This document shows positions 57,311 to 58,068 of a stretch of 58,068 nt of DNA, piece after piece. The first letter of the stretch is position 1. The number at the start of each line of letters is the position of its first letter. Made by a program: the position numbers and the translations under genes. The notes beneath the pieces were generated by a model. It ran no database searches. It was not told where the DNA came from and saw nothing but the letters and a program-made list of their open reading frames with translations. Where the stretch lies: positions 1 to 58,068 of IMG/VR virus record IMGVR_UViG_3300006947_000012. The stretch is one strand, 5' to 3'. This DNA comes from a virus.

Positions 57311-57538
57311 TTATTTTTTAGCATTTGTTAAATCTGTTATATATTTTACTCTATTCTTATTTACTGAAAACTTACCAAAATAAGGAAGTCGTACTGTCTC
57401 AAATTTACCAATACTCATAACTTCTGAGACAAATTTAAATTGATAAGTTACTATACGTTCTATATCTTTTAAAGGTTTTTCATGTTTATTCGCTAGATAA
57501 TAAATTATCTCTTGTTTATTTTTTACTGCTGCCATCAT
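57311..57538 (-). CDS. HU/IHF-like DNA-binding protein, 75 aa
   Basis: I chose the ATG pair at 57538/57535, preceded by AAAAAAGAAG, over an upstream in-frame ATG at 57577 that lies deep in the neighbouring gene. The protein starts MMAAVKNKQEIIYYLANKHE, the usual helix-turn-helix dimerisation start of HU/IHF, and continues KDIERIVTYQFKFVSEVM and VRLPYFGKFSVNKNRVKYI, which matches the V-x-L-x-x-F/Y-G-x-F segment of the family. It is short and lacks the long DNA-wrapping arms. IHF-like subunits are recurrent in crAss-like genomes. I infer a DNA-architectural role in packaging or transcription. Confidence 0.7.
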   Translation of the reverse strand: MMAAVKNKQEIIYYLANKHEKPLKDIERIVTYQFKFVSEVMSIGKFETVRLPYFGKFSVNKNRVKYITDLTNAKK

Positions 57539-57944
57539 CTTCTTTTTTAATTGCGGCATGAAGTTTAATTTCTTCAATATTTTTTTTAAATCCTCCTTTC
57601 ATTTTAAGTTTAAGTTCAGCTGCTCTAGCCTCCGATCCTGCCCTCTCCGCCGCTGCAGACGCTTCCACTAATACCTTCTCCTCCTCTTTAGTAAGCACTA
57701 GCTTATTCCAGCGTTTAGGATTATCTGCACACTCTGATGTTTTCCATCCTGCTTTTACAGGCATATGACACCCACATAAACCGCAAGATTTATTTTCTGT
57801 AAAATGCTCACATGACACACATATAGATATTCTTTCTTCATATTCTTCTGAAGAAGTTAGTGGTGCTCCTTGTTTAATAAAATTTACAGACTCTTTAGCA
57901 AAGTTCTGTACCATTTTTAATATAGATGGTTTCTTTTGTTTCAT
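57516..57944 (-). CDS. Zinc-ribbon-like small protein, 142 aa
   Basis: The ATG at 57944 is preferred to a TTG at 57950. The core reads ISICVSCEHF, then SCGLCGCHMPVKAGW and a later SECADNPKRW: four cysteine groups spaced like a treble-clef zinc finger. Small proteins with this core are widespread in Bacteroidota phages near the packaging genes; their function is unknown. The C-terminus is helical and charged (KEEEKVLVEASAAAERAG) and contains KGGFKK, a fragment like that in the hydrolase gene. It overlaps the 3' end of the partial upstream gene by 50 bases and the HU-like gene by 23. I infer a nucleic-acid or protein-binding accessory factor. Confidence 0.6.
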   Translation of the reverse strand: MKQKKPSILKMVQNFAKESVNFIKQGAPLTSSEEYEERISICVSCEHFTENKSCGLCGCHMPVKAGWKTSECADNPKRWNKLVLTKEEEKVLVEASAAAERAGSEARAAELKLKMKGGFKKNIEEIKLHAAIKKEDDGSSKK

Positions 57945-58068
57945 TTTCAATATTTTCTAAAATTATACGTTCACATTCTCCTGTAAATGATTGATGTATT
58001 ACAAAATATAAATCATCATTGTAAGGATAAACTAATATTAAGCTGTCTTCAGTTTCGCTTGATATTGA
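57895..58068 (-). CDS. C-terminal fragment of an unknown gene cut by the window edge
   Basis: The minus-strand frame is open from the last base of the window to a TAA at 57895-57897, giving 57 residues (SISSETEDSLILVYPYNDDL at the start of the visible part, ending KNGTELC). Codon use resembles its neighbours, and its 3' end overlaps the zinc-ribbon gene. The start is outside the window. No family is recognised. Confidence 0.5.
   Translation of the reverse strand, partial: SISSETEDSLILVYPYNDDLYFVIHQSFTGECERIILENIENETKETIYIKNGTELC

Noticed and set aside
1-58068. Alternative genetic code (stop reassignment), reported in some crAss-like phages
   Set aside because: All long genes read through cleanly with the standard code and the stops I checked are TAA; no in-frame TAG or TGA disruptions were seen.
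1-58068. tRNA genes, CRISPR arrays, integrase or insertion sequences
   Set aside because: Gaps between genes are short (at most about 170 bases) and none contains cloverleaf-like or direct-repeat/spacer structure; no transposase or integrase motif was seen.

Overview
The window looks like the structural and lysis half of a large, AT-rich, podovirus-type phage of the crAss-like kind (order Crassvirales), infecting a member of the Bacteroidota, probably a flavobacterium. Four things support this. The terminase, portal, scaffold and major capsid genes lie together in the usual crAss-like order and the capsid protein has recognisable family segments. A 1641-residue muzzle-type tail hub sits next to small ring or neck-like genes and is followed by very long internal-virion (cargo-like) genes. 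Host-derived signatures are typical of gliding Bacteroidota: SprB-like repeats and a type IX secretion (T9SS) C-terminal sorting domain. The few intergenic gaps carry Bacteroidota-type -7 promoter elements (TAnnTTTG). Every gene I accept is on the minus strand, so transcription runs from high to low coordinates. There is no gene-free stretch longer than about 170 bases, and I saw no tRNA, CRISPR array, insertion sequence or integrase.

Layout in the direction of transcription. 58.1-56.5 kb: a cut-off small gene, a zinc-ribbon-like protein, an HU/IHF-like DNA-binding protein and two small unknowns. 56.5-44.1 kb: large terminase, portal, a virion-type cysteine peptidase or amidase with a peptidoglycan-binding-like segment, a scaffold-like acidic protein, the major capsid protein and three further head or neck candidates, bounded by a promoter-like element and two hairpins. 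44.0-27.6 kb: the receptor-binding region, with a cysteine-rich protein, a 2744-residue adhesin-like fibre with SprB-type repeats, further fibre proteins with shared N-termini or triplicated modules, and a LamG-like lectin. 27.6-21.1 kb: an envelope and lysis cassette, with a predicted outer-membrane beta-barrel, a small one-pass membrane protein, an exported thioredoxin-like protein without CxxC, an exported repeat protein ending in a T9SS sorting domain, an M15 peptidase endolysin, a serine-tailed protein, a holin and a calcineurin-like phosphoesterase. 21.1-14.1 kb: neck or ring-like proteins and the muzzle-like hub. 14.1-1 kb: four consecutive internal-virion candidates, the last a giant polyvalent protein (2794 residues visible, truncated by the window edge) containing a superfamily 1 helicase and an HExxH metallopeptidase-like site.

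How they may work together (inference): the head is built from portal, scaffold and capsid proteins and filled by the terminase. The muzzle and ring proteins form the short tail, and fibres attach to the gliding cell surface. The proteins bearing a shared Y-x-x-G-G motif are probably loaded inside the head or tail and ejected. The most unusual part is the envelope cassette: the phage appears to encode its own T9SS client plus an outer-membrane barrel beside its lysis genes, suggesting that it uses the host's type IX export route to alter the surface of the infected cell. Product names rest on motifs read by eye; no database search was run.
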